57,225 bases of DNA, from contig CADBYM010000020.1 in assembly GCA_902798915.1 (NCBI GenBank), forward strand, positions 1 to 57,225, in the 5' to 3' direction. Position numbers and translations under genes: made by a program. This DNA is from an uncultured Coriobacteriaceae bacterium. Its GTDB lineage: Bacteria > Actinomycetota > Coriobacteriia > Coriobacteriales > Atopobiaceae. Shown here one piece after another: positions 43,941 to 54,682 of this stretch (its first letter is position 1; each line of letters begins with the position of its first letter). A model generated the notes under the pieces. It was not told the DNA's origin and did not search any database. It saw only the letters and a program-made list of their open reading frames with translations.

Positions 43941-46229
43941 CTAGTTCGAGTCGGTTGACGAGATCGATCCGTCCGTGTTGTCGGTGGAACTGCTGCTGTT
44001 CGAGGTATCGGTGCTGCTTGAGCTGTCATCACCGCTTTGGGACTGGCCGTCGCTGCCGTCGGTGGATTGGCCGCCACTGTCGCCGCTCTCCCCGCTCGAC
44101 GAATCGTCCGAAGAGCTGCTGCCGCTGTTGTCGCCGGAGCTGCTACTGCTACTATCGTCGGTCGTGGACGAAGACGAGGAGCTAGAGGACGAAGAGGACG
44201 AGGAAGAGCTTGGGGTCTCGGGACCTGCGGAGATGCCCAGCTGCACCGTGGTGCCTCGTGCTGCCGTGCCGCTGACGGATTGCCAAACCACGTTGCCCAC
44301 CGAAACGTCGTTGGAGTAGACGTAGGTGGTGGCGACATAGAATCCGGCATCCATCAGGTCGCTTGAGGCAGAGTACTCCGATTTGCCGACCACGTACGGA
44401 ACGCTGCGCTGCGAGGTACCACTCGAAACCGTAATCACAATCGTCGTGCCGCGCTTCGCCTTGCCTGTCTCGGATTGGTTGATGACGATGCCTGCGTCAT
44501 ATATGGTGCTTTCTTCCGTGGCGACTTCCCATGCGAAGCCAGAGCTTTGGAGCTCCTCAACAGCGTCTGTCTGCGACATCTCGATGACGTAGGGTACCTG
44601 CACCTCCTCTGCACCCTTGCTCAGTCGATAAACGACCGTGTCACCTGCCTTGGCAGACGAGTTGGGAACGGGGTCTTGGGTGACTACGCGGTTGACTTCG
44701 ATGTTGTCGGAGAAGACGGGGTCGCCGGCGTTGGCGATAAGACCGACCTGCGCGAGGGCGGCCTCAGCGTCCGTCACGGTCATGTTGGTGAGCTCGGGCA
44801 CCGTGACCGTCTGTGCGGGCTCCTCGCCCTTCGAAATGACGAGGTCGATGCTCGATCCGTTGCGAGCCGTATTGCCCGCATCGGGATTCTGGTCGATGAC
44901 GATTCCCGCTTCGAATTCGCTGCTGAAGTCCTCCTTGATGGTGCCTACCCTAAACTCTGATGACTGCTCGATCTGCTGCACGGCCGCGTCACGCGTGAGG
45001 CCCTCGTACTTGGGCACAACATGGCTCGCATGTCGACGCGCGACGAGCAAGAACCCCACGGCCATTATCGCGATGACGAGTAATGTGACCACGATGCCGA
45101 TGAGTACGTTACGGCGATGCTTGCGGTCGAGCTCTGCCTCAGTGGCGCTTCGCGTGCGATAGTGCCCAGTCGTCCCTCCTGCGAGGTGCCCCGTGCTCTG
45201 CCTACCAGTGTTTTGGCGTCGGAAACCACCTGTTGAACCCGTCTGGCCACGACCGGTCCTGGCGGTATGGTTCAGTCGGCTGGTCTCTTGGGTGGTGACC
45301 ACGGCCGTTGCCTCGTTTACGGCCTGCAAACGACCGGATAGATAGTCACGTAGGACGTTGTAGAGGTCATCTGCCGTCTGGAAGCGATCCTCGGGGCGCT
45401 TCTGCATGCATTTGAGGATGATTCCCTCGAGTGCGGGGTCGACGCGTGCGTTTATTTGGCTGGGAGGCATGGGTGGCTCGTTTACCTGCTTGAGCGCGAC
45501 CGAGATGGCGTCGTCGCCGTCGAAGGGTACTTGCCCTGTGGCCGCCTCGTACATGACGATGCCGAGCGAGTAGATGTCGGTGGTCGGGCCGAGGTCGCGA
45601 CCCTGCGTCTGCTCGGGGCTCACGTAGTGTGCGGTGCCGAGCACGGAGTTGTCGGTGGTTAGATGACTGTTCTTTGCGCGAGCGATTCCGAAGTCCATCA
45701 CCTTGATGTTGCCATCGGGCTGGACCATGATGTTTTGCGGCTTGATGTCGCGGTGGATGATGTCGTGCGCATGGGCTACCGAGAGGGCCTTGGCGATTTG
45801 CGAGCCAATCTGCGCAACCTTGCGGCAGTCGAGTGCCCCATGCTTGCGGATGCCGCTCTTTAGGTCGGTGCCGCGCAGGTATTCCATGATGATGTAGTAG
45901 GTATCGCCGTCGCGACCCCAGTCGTATACGCTCACGATATAGGGACTTTGCAGAGCTGCAGCCGCTTGTGCCTCCTGCTTGAAGCGAGCGGCAAATGACT
46001 CGTCGTTGGCATATTGGGGGAGCATGGTCTTGATGGCGACCGTGCGTCCCAGCACTTCGTCGAGTCCGCGGTAGACGATGGCCATTCCACCGGTGCCTAT
46101 CTTGTCCTGGACCGTATATCGGCCCCCCATTGCCCTGTTTGCCATCTGTGCTCCCATCCTCAGAGCCTCTCGATCACGCCAATCTCTGGAATGCGGTGCT
46201 TGTGCGCCGCCATAGTCTCGTCTCGTCAT
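43941..46229 (-). CDS. pknB: PASTA-domain Ser/Thr protein kinase (PknB-like)
   Basis: Membrane kinase (762 residues) that senses peptidoglycan fragments. The kinase domain (about 33-300) has [10 protein letters not shown], the catalytic HRDIKPQN near 156 and DFGIA, and the activation loop [18 protein letters not shown] membrane segment at about 383-405 is followed by four PASTA domains (about 410-475, 478-545, 546-610, 611-677) and an unusual tail of about 85 residues almost wholly Ser, Asp, Gly and Thr. The ATG at 46229 overlaps the stop of the upstream gene (ATGA); internal ATGs at 46157 and 46145 (the latter with GGGAG 5 bases upstream) are serious alternatives, since homology starts only there. 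It is the last gene of the operon. Substrates probably include the FHA proteins and the RodA-PBP fusion encoded upstream. Confidence 0.93.
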   Translation of the reverse strand: MTRRDYGGAQAPHSRDWRDREALRMGAQMANRAMGGRYTVQDKIGTGGMAIVYRGLDEVLGRTVAIKTMLPQYANDESFAARFKQEAQAAAALQSPYIVSVYDWGRDGDTYYIIMEYLRGTDLKSGIRKHGALDCRKVAQIGSQIAKALSVAHAHDIIHRDIKPQNIMVQPDGNIKVMDFGIARAKNSHLTTDNSVLGTAHYVSPEQTQGRDLGPTTDIYSLGIVMYEAATGQVPFDGDDAISVALKQVNEPPMPPSQINARVDPALEGIILKCMQKRPEDRFQTADDLYNVLRDYLSGRLQAVNEATAVVTTQETSRLNHTARTGRGQTGSTGGFRRQNTGRQSTGHLAGGTTGHYRTRSATEAELDRKHRRNVLIGIVVTLLVIAIMAVGFLLVARRHASHVVPKYEGLTRDAAVQQIEQSSEFRVGTIKEDFSSEFEAGIVIDQNPDAGNTARNGSSIDLVISKGEEPAQTVTVPELTNMTVTDAEAALAQVGLIANAGDPVFSDNIEVNRVVTQDPVPNSSAKAGDTVVYRLSKGAEEVQVPYVIEMSQTDAVEELQSSGFAWEVATEESTIYDAGIVINQSETGKAKRGTTIVITVSSGTSQRSVPYVVGKSEYSASSDLMDAGFYVATTYVYSNDVSVGNVVWQSVSGTAARGTTVQLGISAGPETPSSSSSSSSSSSSSSSTTDDSSSSSSGDNSGSSSSDDSSSGESGDSGGQSTDGSDGQSQSGDDSSSSTDTSNSSSSTDNTDGSISSTDSN

Positions 46230-49123
46230 AGGGCCGCTCCATATGCCTGCACGTTGAGGCACTGAGAGAGCACCCCACCTGCGATGCTTGCTGCTACGCC
46301 GCGCACGTCCTCGCCCTGGCCCTCGATGCATACCGAGATGGCCAATGTGGGATTGTCGTAGGGTGCATACCCGATGAAAAGCGAGTTGATGGAATCGCTG
46401 CCCACCTGTGCCGTGCCCGTCTTGCCTGCCACCAGGTAACCGTCCACTTGGGCGTCCAGACCGGTGCCGTTGGTTACGACGCCAAGCATCGCCTCGCCTG
46501 TCTGAGCCGCCGCCTGCTCGCTCACCGCTTGGCCCAATGCTTGGGGTGAGGTGGTATAGACGGTTGTCCCCTCGGGTGAAAGCACGTGGTCAACCACGTA
46601 AGGGTTCATGACCGTACCGTGGTTAGCGATGGTGGCAGCCGTCACGGCATTCTGCATGACGGTGGTCTGCGGACCCGAGGGACTCGGGTGCTCGCCAACC
46701 GGTTGCCCGCATGCCGACCATGCTGTCTCCCACTCCGTCATCTCTGCGGGCTCGGGCATGAGTGACGGCTGGCAGAAGAAGTCCATGCCGAGCTTGGCAT
46801 CGTAGCCGAAGGCGTGCGAGTAGCGCACGAGGGTCTCGGGACCCATCTGCCTGCTGACCTGTGCAAATACCGTGTTGGCGGAGAGGGCGAGGGCGTCACG
46901 CAAGCTGAGCGTGCCGTACTCGCCGCCGTGGTCGTTGGAGACGGTCTGGCCTCCGACGTCGATGCTCGCATGAGCCTCATAAGGCGTGTCGAGGGTGGCA
47001 ATGCCTGCGTCGAGCGCTGCGGCGAACGTTACGACCTTGAAGGTCGAACCCGGGGTATAAAGCTGAGTCGTTCGGTCCACGAGCGGACTCGCGCTTTCGT
47101 CGGCAGACTCGATGACGTCGGCGATGCCGTCCATGTAGTAGGTCGGATTCGATGCCTTGGCAAGGACGGCACCAGAACGGGGGTCGAGGACCACGATGGC
47201 GCCTTGCCGTCCCTCGAGCGCCGCCTCGGCTGCACGTTGCATCTGGAAGTTGAGCGTGAGTACGACCGACGCGCCCGGTGTTGCCTTGCCGGCGAGCGAG
47301 TCGAGGGCGCTGCGCCAGTTGGAGAAGTTGTCCTTGCCGCGCAGGGTGTCGTTCATGCTGGCCTCGATGCCTGTCGCACCATAGCGCTCGGAGAGGTAGC
47401 CGACGGTGTGAGCGGCAACGTTACCGTTCGGGTACACGCGGCTGTACGTGCCATCCTCACCCTGCACGCTTTCGGCAAGAGTCTGTCCGTCGGAGGTGAT
47501 GATCGCGCCACGCTGCACGCGGTAGCTCTTGGCGATGGTGTGGTTGTTGTTGGGCATCTGCTTGTAAGTCTGTGCCTGCACGACCTGCACGTAGGTGAGG
47601 TTGGTAATCAGTGCGGCAAAGAGAATCGTGAACATGGTGATGAGCGCCGTGAGGCGGTTGCCCAGCGCGACGCGTCCCAACACGCCCGATTCCGGCGTGT
47701 CGAGCCCGAAGCGTCCGCGCACGTTGCCGCCATGTGCGACCGCTGCGACCTTCTGCGCCTCGGTGTTGTCGGCGCCATTCTCCGAGAGGAACGCGCTTGT
47801 AGACGAGCTGGAGATGAGCGATTCGCGTCCCGTAGCCTCGTCGCCGGTGCGTAGCAGGAGTCCGACCACGATGAAGCTCGCGAGCAAGGAGCTTCCGCCC
47901 TGGCTCATGAAGGGGAGCGTTACGCCCGTGAGGGGTAGGAAGCGCGTGCAGCCACCCACAATGAGAAAGGCCTGGAAGGCGATGGAGGTGGTGAGACCCA
48001 CGGCGGTGAAGGCTGACATGTCGGACTTCGCGCGCGCGGCAGTAGCGAACCCGCGAACCGCGAACACCATGTATAGCAGCAGGATTGCCGCTCCGCCAAG
48101 AAGGCCCATCTCCTCGCCGATGGCCGAGAAGATGAAGTCGGACTCCACAACGGGAATGAGGCGAGGCATGCCCCTGCCGATGCCCGTTCCCATGAGGTCG
48201 CCGTCGGCTAGTGAATAGAGCGACTGGATGATCTGGTAGCCGCCGTCGGGGTTCGCGAAGGGATCAATCCAGATTTGGATGCGATTGCGCACGTGGCTGA
48301 ACACCTGATAGCAGAAGATGCCGCCCACGAGGAGCAGGATCAGAGCAAAGAGCACGTAGCTCACCCTGCCGGTCGCGACATAGACCATCACGACCAAGAA
48401 GGTAAAGAAGAGCACCGCGCTGCCGAGGTCACGCTCGAAGATGACGACGAGAAGGCTGATGCCCCACATGGCCAGCACGGGCGTGAGCATCTGCGGCTCG
48501 GGAAGCGCGATGGGGCCGATGCTCTTCGTCGAGGCAGACATCAGCTCGCGGTTCTCGGAGAGGTACGATGCGAGGAACAGAATGATGAGCACCTTGGCAA
48601 TCTCGCCCGGTTGGAACGAGAGTGGCCCGAAGGTGAGCCATAGCTTGGAACCGCCTTGCTCGGTGCCCACAATCATGGGGAGGACGAGCAATACGATGCC
48701 GACAATGCCAAGTGTGTACTTGTATTCAGAGAGGGCGTCGAGGTTACGCACAAGGACGAGCGTCGCAACCATCGCACCGACGGACAAGAAGAGCCACAGG
48801 ACCTGATTCACCGCAAGGTCGGGCCGCAGGCGCATCACAAAGGTGATACCGACGCCGGCAAGTACGAAGGTGACGGGAAGGATGACGGAATCGGCCCCGG
48901 GAGCGAGGAAGCGGATGGCTATGTGCGCAGCCGCGAATGCGCCAAAGAGGCCGATGGGTACGGCGAACGCTTGGACGGTGAGGTCGACGTCGGAATTCGC
49001 CGTGTACAGATACATGGCATAGAGCAAGAGCACGGGCAGGGCACCGGCGCAAAGCAGTAGGAGCTCGGTGGTGCGACGCGACATGGAGTTGCTGCCAAGG
49101 GAACTATCACGCACGTTACTCAC
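46226..49123 (-). CDS. RodA/FtsW (SEDS) glycosyltransferase fused to class B penicillin-binding protein
   Basis: 965-residue fusion combining both peptidoglycan synthesis activities. Residues about 20-430 are a SEDS protein with at least ten membrane segments (motifs [46 protein letters not shown]). After a linker of about 60 residues a further membrane segment (about 490-515) starts a PbpA-like transpeptidase: TPGSTFKVV (active Ser near 688), [11 protein letters not shown] (SxN) and AGKTGTAQ (KTG). In mycobacteria and streptomycetes rodA and pbpA are separate adjacent genes in the same operon position, so this is a genuine gene fusion. The GTG at 49123 overlaps the stop of pstP by 8 bases; GTG at 49114 is an alternative start. 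Confidence 0.95.
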   Translation of the reverse strand: MSNVRDSSLGSNSMSRRTTELLLLCAGALPVLLLYAMYLYTANSDVDLTVQAFAVPIGLFGAFAAAHIAIRFLAPGADSVILPVTFVLAGVGITFVMRLRPDLAVNQVLWLFLSVGAMVATLVLVRNLDALSEYKYTLGIVGIVLLVLPMIVGTEQGGSKLWLTFGPLSFQPGEIAKVLIILFLASYLSENRELMSASTKSIGPIALPEPQMLTPVLAMWGISLLVVIFERDLGSAVLFFTFLVVMVYVATGRVSYVLFALILLLVGGIFCYQVFSHVRNRIQIWIDPFANPDGGYQIIQSLYSLADGDLMGTGIGRGMPRLIPVVESDFIFSAIGEEMGLLGGAAILLLYMVFAVRGFATAARAKSDMSAFTAVGLTTSIAFQAFLIVGGCTRFLPLTGVTLPFMSQGGSSLLASFIVVGLLLRTGDEATGRESLISSSSTSAFLSENGADNTEAQKVAAVAHGGNVRGRFGLDTPESGVLGRVALGNRLTALITMFTILFAALITNLTYVQVVQAQTYKQMPNNNHTIAKSYRVQRGAIITSDGQTLAESVQGEDGTYSRVYPNGNVAAHTVGYLSERYGATGIEASMNDTLRGKDNFSNWRSALDSLAGKATPGASVVLTLNFQMQRAAEAALEGRQGAIVVLDPRSGAVLAKASNPTYYMDGIADVIESADESASPLVDRTTQLYTPGSTFKVVTFAAALDAGIATLDTPYEAHASIDVGGQTVSNDHGGEYGTLSLRDALALSANTVFAQVSRQMGPETLVRYSHAFGYDAKLGMDFFCQPSLMPEPAEMTEWETAWSACGQPVGEHPSPSGPQTTVMQNAVTAATIANHGTVMNPYVVDHVLSPEGTTVYTTSPQALGQAVSEQAAAQTGEAMLGVVTNGTGLDAQVDGYLVAGKTGTAQVGSDSINSLFIGYAPYDNPTLAISVCIEGQGEDVRGVAASIAGGVLSQCLNVQAYGAAL

Positions 49124-50513
49124 CGTCCTTTCCTACTGTACCTGCGCTTGCCTCGGCCTTCGCCGCTTCGGTGGCCTCGTCGGCGGCCTGCTGTCCAGTG
49201 GCAGCGGCCTCGGCGGGAATGGCGTCACCAGACTCGGCGGTGGCATTGGCTGGGTCGCCCATGCCCTGGGTCACACCAGAGGAACCCTTCGCGGCCTCTG
49301 CCGTCTTTGCGGCGCGGGTCTTGTCGGTGTCAATCTGGTCGCGATATCGCTCTACGGTATCGCACCCCTCCGATTCGCTTGCCACGCTTATGCCCTCGTC
49401 GAGCTGCTGCTGGATGGTGACTGGCAGGTCGTTGACCTTCACTGAGCTACTCTCCACGAGCTCGTAGAGAGGGATGCCGAGCACCTCGTCGTTAATGCCC
49501 CTAAAGACGCCAACCGTTCCATCGTTGTTGCCTACGTACCAGGAGCTCCTTGCCAAGATGACCATGGCTATGCTTGCAAGGATGATGGCCACGAATGCAC
49601 CGATAATCCAACTCAAGATGGAACGCGTGCGTAGGTAGCGGTGCATCTGGGCGAGTCCATCCTCGACCACATCCACTACCACGACCGTCACGTTGTCGTG
49701 TCCGCCTGCGGTCAGTGCGGCGGAGACGAGCGTGTCGGCCGCTGCCTGTGGCGTGACGGTCGAGACCGCGAGCTCCTCTATCTGCTTGTCGGGAACCATG
49801 CTCGACAAGCCATCGGAGCACAGGATGATGCGGTCACCAATGGAAACGTCCAGCGTGAAGTGGTCGGCATACATGTCGGGATCGGAGCCCAGAGCGCGTG
49901 TGATGATGGAACGGGAGGGATGCACGCGAGCTTCGTCGGCGGTGATTTCTCCCGCGTCGACAAGTTCCTCCACATAGCTGTGGTCGTGCGTTATGCGTAC
50001 GAGGGTCCCTCCGTGGAGCAGGTACACGCGCGAGTCACCGACATGCGCCACGGACATGAGGTTGTTCTCTATGACCACGCAGGTGGCGGTGCAGCCCATG
50101 CCTGGCTTGCCCTTGCCTGTGAGGGATCCCTCCAGGACGGCATCGTTGGCTGCCTCGACTGCGGCGCCGAGCAGAATCTCGTCGGCATGCTCTGGAGCAC
50201 GCTCGGCGATGGTTTCCACGGCAATGTGACTGGCGACCTCGCCGGCCGCGTGGCCACCCATGCCGTCGCACACCACAAAGAGTGGCGCCTTTACGAGGAA
50301 CGCATCCTCGTTGTGTCCACGAACCAAACCCACGTCGGAGCGGGCACCCCACGAGAGGTTGTTGGTCGATCCTGTGGACGTATCGGATCCGAGCCGGTTG
50401 TCCACGGGCATTTCGTTGCGGCCTGGTGCGTTGACGACCTCGGAGGGGTCGATATCCTCAGCTTGATTCTTTGCCTCGGTTTGATTCTCGAGGGGCTCTG
50501 TGACGTCACTCAT
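49116..50513 (-). CDS. pstP: PP2C-type Ser/Thr phosphatase (PstP-like)
   Basis: Counteracts the two kinases of the operon. After a 50-residue acidic head, the catalytic domain (about 52-295) carries the metal-binding motifs: [39 protein letters not shown] and [12 protein letters not shown] membrane segment (about 305-330) and an extracellular part with an Ala/Glu-rich low-complexity tail follow. 465 residues is normal for the PstP group. Its ATG overlaps the fhaB stop (ATGA), and its stop overlaps the start of the RodA-PBP gene, indicating tight translational coupling. Confidence 0.95.
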   Translation of the reverse strand: MSDVTEPLENQTEAKNQAEDIDPSEVVNAPGRNEMPVDNRLGSDTSTGSTNNLSWGARSDVGLVRGHNEDAFLVKAPLFVVCDGMGGHAAGEVASHIAVETIAERAPEHADEILLGAAVEAANDAVLEGSLTGKGKPGMGCTATCVVIENNLMSVAHVGDSRVYLLHGGTLVRITHDHSYVEELVDAGEITADEARVHPSRSIITRALGSDPDMYADHFTLDVSIGDRIILCSDGLSSMVPDKQIEELAVSTVTPQAAADTLVSAALTAGGHDNVTVVVVDVVEDGLAQMHRYLRTRSILSWIIGAFVAIILASIAMVILARSSWYVGNNDGTVGVFRGINDEVLGIPLYELVESSSVKVNDLPVTIQQQLDEGISVASESEGCDTVERYRDQIDTDKTRAAKTAEAAKGSSGVTQGMGDPANATAESGDAIPAEAAATGQQAADEATEAAKAEASAGTVGKDGE

Positions 50514-50923
50514 CGGCGGCTCACCCTCATGATTGTGTCGCCCACTTGGACCTCGTCACCATCGCGAAGGGTGACGGGCTGTCCGATGACGTGACCGTTC
50601 ACCATGGTCCCATTGGTGGAATTGAGATCCTCGAGTACCAGCGCCGGTCCCTGGAGTGTGAACCGTGCGTGTGTGGCCGAGACAAAGGGTTCGTCGATCA
50701 CGATGTCCGACGAGGGTGAGCGACCGATGATGACGGGACCCAGTATGTCTACGTGTAGGCCTCTGAGCTGCTTGGATCCCTTCTCGACGTCCACCGCCCA
50801 TATGGCGGCGTCGCGTCGCTGACCTCGAACGAGACCGATGCCTGTACGCATCGCGAAGTAGAGGAATAGATACAGGATGATGACGAGCAGTATGCGACCT
50901 GCAAAGAGGACGAGGTCGACCAT
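50510..50923 (-). CDS. fhaB: FHA-domain membrane protein (FhaB/FipA-like)
   Basis: 137 residues: one membrane segment (about 6-25) then a complete FHA domain (about 60-135) with the phosphothreonine-binding pattern IIGRSPSSDIVI, VSATHARF and LNSTNGTMVNG. FHA proteins at this operon position recruit phosphorylated division proteins in mycobacteria. It begins 1 base after the fhaA stop and overlaps pstP by 4 bases. Confidence 0.93.
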   Translation of the reverse strand: MVDLVLFAGRILLVIILYLFLYFAMRTGIGLVRGQRRDAAIWAVDVEKGSKQLRGLHVDILGPVIIGRSPSSDIVIDEPFVSATHARFTLQGPALVLEDLNSTNGTMVNGHVIGQPVTLRDGDEVQVGDTIMRVSRR

Positions 50924-50924
50924 A

Positions 50925-52319
50925 CTATCCCGCCTTGAACTCGAGGTTCGTGAGTCCGATGGTTATGACGTCGCCATCCGTCAGCACGGCTTCGCGCACG
51001 TCCATGTCGTCCACGAGCGTGCCGTTGGTGGAATTGAGGTCGCGAATCATCCAGATGCCATCGTCAAAGACGAGTTCGGCATGACGGCGCGAGACATTCG
51101 GGTCGCGCAGGACGATGCCGCCCTCCATGCGCTCGCGTCCGATGGGCGTGCGACGTACGATGACCTGATACGTGCGTCCGGTCGCCTTGTCGGTGAGGGT
51201 GCAGGTATCCTTCTGACGATGCTTGGGGATGACGCGAGTTTGGGAATCGCCCATGGGCATGGGGTCAGGCATGGGCGCGCTCGCCAACTCCGCGTCGAAG
51301 TCGAAGACGTCCTCGAGGTCATCTTCGTCGAACTCGTCCTCAGCTGCCTCCGGGAGATCGGGTTCGGGCCTGTAGTGAGCTCCGCGGGTGATTGCTTCCG
51401 GTGATTCGGCGACGTCTTCGACCAGATCCTCCTCGTCGACAGCGATGTCCTCGGCCGAATCCTCCTCGTCAATCCAATCGTCGTCGAACGCTTCGTCATC
51501 CTCGTCATATGCCACATCGGAGACGTCGTCCTCAGACGGTCCCTCTGCGGTGGACTCTTCGATGAAGGGCTCGTCTGCATCTTCGACCTCGGACAAATCC
51601 TCGTCGTCGAGGCTCGGGATGGCATCGTCCTCGTCATCGAGGCTTGGAATGGCATCGTCTTCGTCGTCGAGGCTCGGGATGGAATCCAAAACGGGTTCGT
51701 CAGAGAAGTCTGCCGCTATCTCCTCCTCATCCGCGCTGGTGGGCTCCCACTCGTCTGCGGGATAGTCCTCAATCTCGGGGATGTCGGGCTCCTCCACGAA
51801 GTCCACCTTGCTGGCGATGGGGGCTGGTTCCTCGTCATCGATGGAGAGCGCCTCGGGAACGAAGCCCTGCCCGAACGGGATGTTCTTGGGAGGGGTCAGG
51901 CCCAAGTACGCGTTCTCCTCGTCACGCAGGCGTGCGAGCGTGCGCGGGTCGACGTTCTCGGCAAACACGGAGAATCGACCTCCGTGCAAGGCGGGATCTA
52001 CCATAAAGCGCACCAAGGGACGGCCCACGAAGGTGTAGCCGCGCTTCTTTGCCTGTGCCTCGACGAGCTGCGAGACCTCTTCGCAAATGCGGGCGTACAT
52101 GGGACGCATGAGCTCGTCATCCTTGGCAGAGACGAGCACGGTATAGAGCGCAGGTGCCGTGTCGACACCGTCAATCACGAAGGTCTCGTCTTCCATCTCG
52201 CGCACACAGCGCTTCGCCAGCCGTTTGAACGAGAAGGGTTTGCGCTGCCCGGGGGCATCCTCCTCGAAGATGGCACTGATGCGTTGCTCAAATATGGAAA
52301 GCACGTTCATGCTACTCAT
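50925..52319 (-). CDS. fhaA: FHA-domain protein with N-terminal DUF3662 (FhaA-like)
   Basis: 464 residues. The N-terminal DUF3662 domain (about 1-125; FEQRISAIFEEDAP, RCVREMEDET) is followed by a long acidic linker (about 160-330) containing three tandem copies of a ten-residue unit IPSLDDEDDA (about 210-240, also repeated as 30-bp DNA units at about 51600-51690). A C-terminal FHA domain (about 373-460; PIGRERMEGGIVL, SRRHAEL, LNSTNGTLV) ends the protein. FhaA relatives bind the phosphorylated pseudokinase MviN/MurJ and control peptidoglycan precursor export. The start at 52319 overlaps the upstream kinase; the ATG at 52310 is an alternative. Confidence 0.93.
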   Translation of the reverse strand: MSSMNVLSIFEQRISAIFEEDAPGQRKPFSFKRLAKRCVREMEDETFVIDGVDTAPALYTVLVSAKDDELMRPMYARICEEVSQLVEAQAKKRGYTFVGRPLVRFMVDPALHGGRFSVFAENVDPRTLARLRDEENAYLGLTPPKNIPFGQGFVPEALSIDDEEPAPIASKVDFVEEPDIPEIEDYPADEWEPTSADEEEIAADFSDEPVLDSIPSLDDEDDAIPSLDDEDDAIPSLDDEDLSEVEDADEPFIEESTAEGPSEDDVSDVAYDEDDEAFDDDWIDEEDSAEDIAVDEEDLVEDVAESPEAITRGAHYRPEPDLPEAAEDEFDEDDLEDVFDFDAELASAPMPDPMPMGDSQTRVIPKHRQKDTCTLTDKATGRTYQVIVRRTPIGRERMEGGIVLRDPNVSRRHAELVFDDGIWMIRDLNSTNGTLVDDMDVREAVLTDGDVITIGLTNLEFKAG

Positions 52320-54177
52320 CGCCCTTCTGATACTGTCCGTCATCGCCCATCAGGGCGCAAACAATGCACAGGGTAGCTCCTAAGATTAGCGCAACCACAA
52401 GAGCTGGTATGCCCAAAGTGGTTGCAATGTTGCCATTCTCCATGTGGGATACCAACGCGTATGTGGCGACCAGAAGCAAACAAGAGACCAATTGGCCAAG
52501 CATCATGCGAGAGGAGGTACGGTCGCGCGAGATTAGCGAGCCGACGAGGGCTGAGGTCCCACATGCGGCGGTCATGGCCCACGTTCTCGGCTCGAGGGCA
52601 ACGTCACGCAAGAGTGGGGCGAGTTCCTCCGCGTAGAAGACCACATATGTGGAGAGGGTTACTAGCAGGTTAAACAGGAATCCGCCGGCGGCGGTGAAGA
52701 AGGCGGCCACAGGTCCTAGGGCGAAGGCGCTGAGGGGAACGCTCGCGACAGGTGAGTGCAAGCAGCCTGGCAAGAGCAACGCGGGGCCGCTTAGGTACGA
52801 ACGCCTTCCTGCGGCGACCCACCAGGCAACGCCCATCGAGCCAACGATGAGGGCGAGTGAGATGCCGAGGGCAGATGGTTGTGCGACGAGTGCTGCCACA
52901 ACGAGTGCGATGGCGCTTGCGCCTGCCAAAGGGGGCCACGCGGCGCTTGCGATGCCAGCGACGGCAACGCCTGCAATGAGCGCCTTGTGCGAACCCGGTG
53001 CGACGTAGGGGACGAGCTGGTAGGCGACCCATGATGCAGTGGCTGCGGAGAAGGCGCGCATGCAGAGCTGGGGAAGCCAGGGAGCACGTGCGGAGAGAGG
53101 GACGTGCAGACGTTCCCAGTCCTGCTCGATGTCGGGCTCCTCGTCCGGTTCGGCTTGGTTGAGAAGGTCGTGTAGCGATGCAGCGCCTTCTTGGGAATTG
53201 CCGAGTGCGGGCACCAGATCGCGAGCGAACCGCTCGACGGAAGCCGTGCGGCTCATGGGATTGGGCTCAAGCGCACGCAGGAGGGTATCTTCGACGCGGC
53301 CGGCAAGCTCCGGTTCCACATGAGAGAGGGGTGTACTGGGTCCCCGCTCAATGAGCTCGAGCGACTGCTCCGCCGTTCGTGCGGCGAAGGGACATGTGCC
53401 TGTAAGTGCTTGCCATACCACGACGGCGAGCGCGAAGATGTCGGTTCTCTCGTCTACCATGTCGCCGGAAATCTGTTCGGGCGGCATATACCCCACGGTT
53501 CCGCCGCGCGCGCCGCCGTATCCCGCGGCGGAGGCGAGCGAGGCCATCCCGAAGTCCGCGAGCTTTACGGTGCCGGTGCGATCCACCATGATGTTGGCGG
53601 GTTTGATGTCGAGGTGCAGCACGCCATTCTCGTGTGCGAAGGCGAGCGCCGATGCAACCGAGTCTACGAGGTGGGCGCATTCGTCGAACGTGAGAACGCC
53701 ATCCTCGACGCGTGCGAGGAAATCGGCCAAGTTGAGACCGTCCACGTACTCCATCACGAGGTAGGAGTAACTGTCATCTCGCTCGAAGTCGAACATCGTC
53801 ACGATGTTGGGATGCGAAAGCATGGATGATGTTCGTGCCTCAGCGAGGGCCTCGTCGAGGGTGGATGCTTCACGGGGAGAGTTCTCGCCAAAGCGCAACG
53901 GCATGCGCTTTATTGCCACACGACGTTGCAGACGGGCGTCCCAGCACACGTTGACCGTTCCGAAGCCTCCCTGAGAGTTTACTTCAAGCACGCGATAGCG
54001 TCCGAGGAGCACCTGCGCACTCGCGGCATGTGCGCCCTGCTTGATATGGACCCCTTGCCGGGTGTGGGTGCCTTGCCGGGCATGCGCCTGAGTTCCTGCG
54101 AGGGTGGTGCGCTGCTTGTTGTGGGGCCCGTCGTCCGAGGACGAGACGGGGCGAGGCATAAGCTGAGTTCGTTGCAC
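52312..54177 (-). CDS. Ser/Thr protein kinase with large C-terminal membrane domain (PknA position)
   Basis: 621 residues, first gene of the operon. A 55-residue head has near-repeats of the type QGTH/QGVH/QGAH. The kinase domain (about 57-320) has glycine loop SQGGFGTV, Lys in VAIKRM, catalytic loop HLDIKPAN near 189 (Leu replaces the Arg of HRD), DFGMA, and MPPEQIS. Residues about 370-610 hold perhaps eight hydrophobic segments without an obvious extracellular sensor, unlike PknA, which has a single segment. The GTG start at 54177 has AAGGA 7 bases upstream. Loss of the HRD arginine suggests that activation does not rely on the usual activation-loop phosphorylation; activity itself should be retained because Asp, Lys and Asn are present. 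Confidence 0.9.
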   Translation of the reverse strand: MQRTQLMPRPVSSSDDGPHNKQRTTLAGTQAHARQGTHTRQGVHIKQGAHAASAQVLLGRYRVLEVNSQGGFGTVNVCWDARLQRRVAIKRMPLRFGENSPREASTLDEALAEARTSSMLSHPNIVTMFDFERDDSYSYLVMEYVDGLNLADFLARVEDGVLTFDECAHLVDSVASALAFAHENGVLHLDIKPANIMVDRTGTVKLADFGMASLASAAGYGGARGGTVGYMPPEQISGDMVDERTDIFALAVVVWQALTGTCPFAARTAEQSLELIERGPSTPLSHVEPELAGRVEDTLLRALEPNPMSRTASVERFARDLVPALGNSQEGAASLHDLLNQAEPDEEPDIEQDWERLHVPLSARAPWLPQLCMRAFSAATASWVAYQLVPYVAPGSHKALIAGVAVAGIASAAWPPLAGASAIALVVAALVAQPSALGISLALIVGSMGVAWWVAAGRRSYLSGPALLLPGCLHSPVASVPLSAFALGPVAAFFTAAGGFLFNLLVTLSTYVVFYAEELAPLLRDVALEPRTWAMTAACGTSALVGSLISRDRTSSRMMLGQLVSCLLLVATYALVSHMENGNIATTLGIPALVVALILGATLCIVCALMGDDGQYQKGDE

Positions 54178-54221
54178 GACGAATCCTTGATCGTTTGAGC
54201 TGTGTTTGTCGGGCGGTCATC

Positions 54222-54227
54222 ATTGTA
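54222..54227 (-). promoter_or_regulatory. Possible -10 box of the kinase/cell-wall operon
   Basis: TACAAT on the minus strand, 45 bases before the GTG start; no good -35 is seen. The rest of 54228-54365 shows nothing recognisable. Confidence 0.35.
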
Positions 54228-54365
54228 ACGCATCGCCTATGTCTGCGCACGCGTGTGCCAGACAGGGTGTCCGGAATGCAGACGGGACCACGGTCGAGGG
54301 TGGCTCGCGGGGAAACCCCTCATGGTGCACGCGTGGTGCTGTGCAAGACATCAAAGGGCCCCATG

Positions 54366-54397
54366 GAAAAGTGCGCGACTTCTACTAGCCGCGCACT
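54366..54397 (-). terminator. Terminator of leader-peptide gene copy A
   Basis: 8-bp stem AGTGCGCG (54370-54377 with 54390-54397) followed on the minus strand by TTTTCC. In copy B the same stem (56897-56904 with 56917-56924) survives but the T-run is replaced by sequence leading into the IS end. Confidence 0.6.
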
Positions 54398-54426
54398 CTA
54401 CGCAAATCGCACTATGTTATGAGGCA

Positions 54427-54492
54427 ATGGAACAAAACGCAAAAATACCATTGAATCTGAGCGCCGTACTATTGCTTGGTGTTACTAATTAA
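54427..54492 (+). other. Tiny conserved ORF opposite the peptide gene (copy A)
   Basis: 21-codon plus-strand frame (MEQNAKIPL then LLLGVTN) with GAGG 2 bases before the ATG. The second repeat has the same frame at 56954-57019 with one amino-acid change. It runs antisense into the 3' end of the leader-peptide gene; it may be only a by-product of the duplication. Confidence 0.2.
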
Positions 54493-54682
54493 GTCCGCGA
54501 TCCCAGGGTACTGGAAACGGGTACTGGAAACGAATATACTTATCGGTGGCCGTCATCAGGAGTGACGGGTCATTCTGATCTGTCCAACTAATAATCGTAT
54601 TTATGCCGCCGGCCGCCCTTTCGAGGTCGTCGAGACTAAGGTCGGCGGTATCCTGCGCACTCAGCTCGCTCAAGGCCCTCAA
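54485..54682 (-). CDS. Double-glycine leader peptide precursor, copy A
   Basis: 65-residue frame from a TTG. The leader is LSELSAQDTADLSLDDLERAAGG, the leader type recognised by peptidase-containing ABC transporters (bacteriocins and other RiPPs); cleavage after GG would release INTIISWTDQ and about 30 further residues ending PFPVPWDRGLN, with no cysteine. No Shine-Dalgarno serves the TTG. An excellent site (AGAGGA) serves an ATG at 54695, but that ATG is one base out of frame; removing one base from GAGGGCC would give MKRLLEALSELSAQ and a textbook leader. So the gene may be frameshifted, subject to frameshifting, or started at TTG. The core end differs from copy B because of an indel. No transporter or modifying enzyme is in the window; it may lie to the right. 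Confidence 0.55.
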   Translation of the reverse strand: MRALSELSAQDTADLSLDDLERAAGGINTIISWTDQNDPSLLMTATDKYIRFQYPFPVPWDRGLN

